From assembly GCF_905475395.1 (NCBI RefSeq), contig NC_058337.1, positions 66,360,368 through 66,424,367 on the forward strand: a stretch of 64,000 bases of DNA, in the 5' to 3' direction. Each line of letters opens with the position of its first letter. The stretch's first letter is position 1. A program made the position numbers and the translations under genes. Below are positions 63,912 through 64,000 of the stretch, piece after piece. The notes under the pieces were generated by a model. That model was not told the origin of the DNA. It saw nothing but the letters and a program-made list of their open reading frames with translations, and made no database searches. This stretch comes from Chrysoperla carnea (taxonomy: Eukaryota > Arthropoda > Insecta > Neuroptera > Chrysopidae).

Positions 63912-64000
63912 AGTGCCCATGAAGAAGGTGCACTCAGCTTCTGAAAGGTGGTAAAACACATATATGTTATCACAATGGGCTCTATAGCCTTAGTGTGTCC
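63912..64000 (+). mobile_element. Telomere-tailed SINE, partial copy cut by window end
   Basis: gaaggtgcactcagcttctg and ggtggtaaaacacatatatg ... tatcacaatgggctctatag followed by cttagtgtgtcc match the other two copies. The gctgataaatgaaattatca segment is deleted. The tail would lie beyond the window. Confidence 0.8.

Overview
This is a gene-poor, AT-rich eukaryotic window. It is almost certainly from an insect outside Diptera. The evidence is compact spliced genes with short GT-AG introns, a Prdm13-type zinc-finger gene, a radial-spoke (RSPH3) gene, several tRNA-Ser genes, and short (TTAGG/CCTAA)n blocks of the insect telomere-repeat type. I cannot fix the species or order from sequence alone. 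No bacterial, viral or plasmid feature is visible.

Layout. From 1 to about 20.4 kb I see no gene, only dispersed repeats: foldback (long inverted-repeat) elements, a TATACC-terminated MITE family, a tRNA-Leu-like SINE with a clear target-site duplication, and a 14-bp minisatellite. From 20.4 to 25.6 kb lie two genes in tail-to-tail orientation. The plus-strand gene encodes a probable secreted insect protein (exons 20407-21331 and 21836-21930; first exon not found). The minus-strand gene is Prdm13 (25560 down to 22127, three exons, 410 aa), and a tRNA-Ser(CGA) gene sits inside its 164-nt first coding intron. From 25.6 to 38.9 kb I again see only repeats: a Helitron-like element, a foldback of about 690 bp, a MITE, and a SINE with a telomere-like tail.

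From 38.9 to 57.9 kb lies one large minus-strand gene, RSPH3. Its 3' six exons (44568 down to 38937) encode the conserved radial spoke protein 3 core. A phase-compatible large exon at 57866-56977 is most likely its N-terminal exon across a 12.4-kb intron, giving an uninterrupted 642-aa reading frame. That intron holds three intact tRNA-Ser(AGA) genes and three decayed tRNA-Ser relics. From 57.9 to 64 kb there are more repeats, including a second telomere-tailed SINE copy and a third cut by the window edge.

The genes do not form a pathway. Prdm13 is a transcription regulator of neuronal fate in studied animals, RSPH3 is a ciliary/flagellar axoneme scaffold, and the 20.4-kb gene looks extracellular. 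The most notable points are the CCTAA-tailed tRNA-derived SINE family, the tRNA nested in a minimal Prdm13 intron, the spread and decay of tRNA-Ser copies inside RSPH3, and the density of foldback elements.
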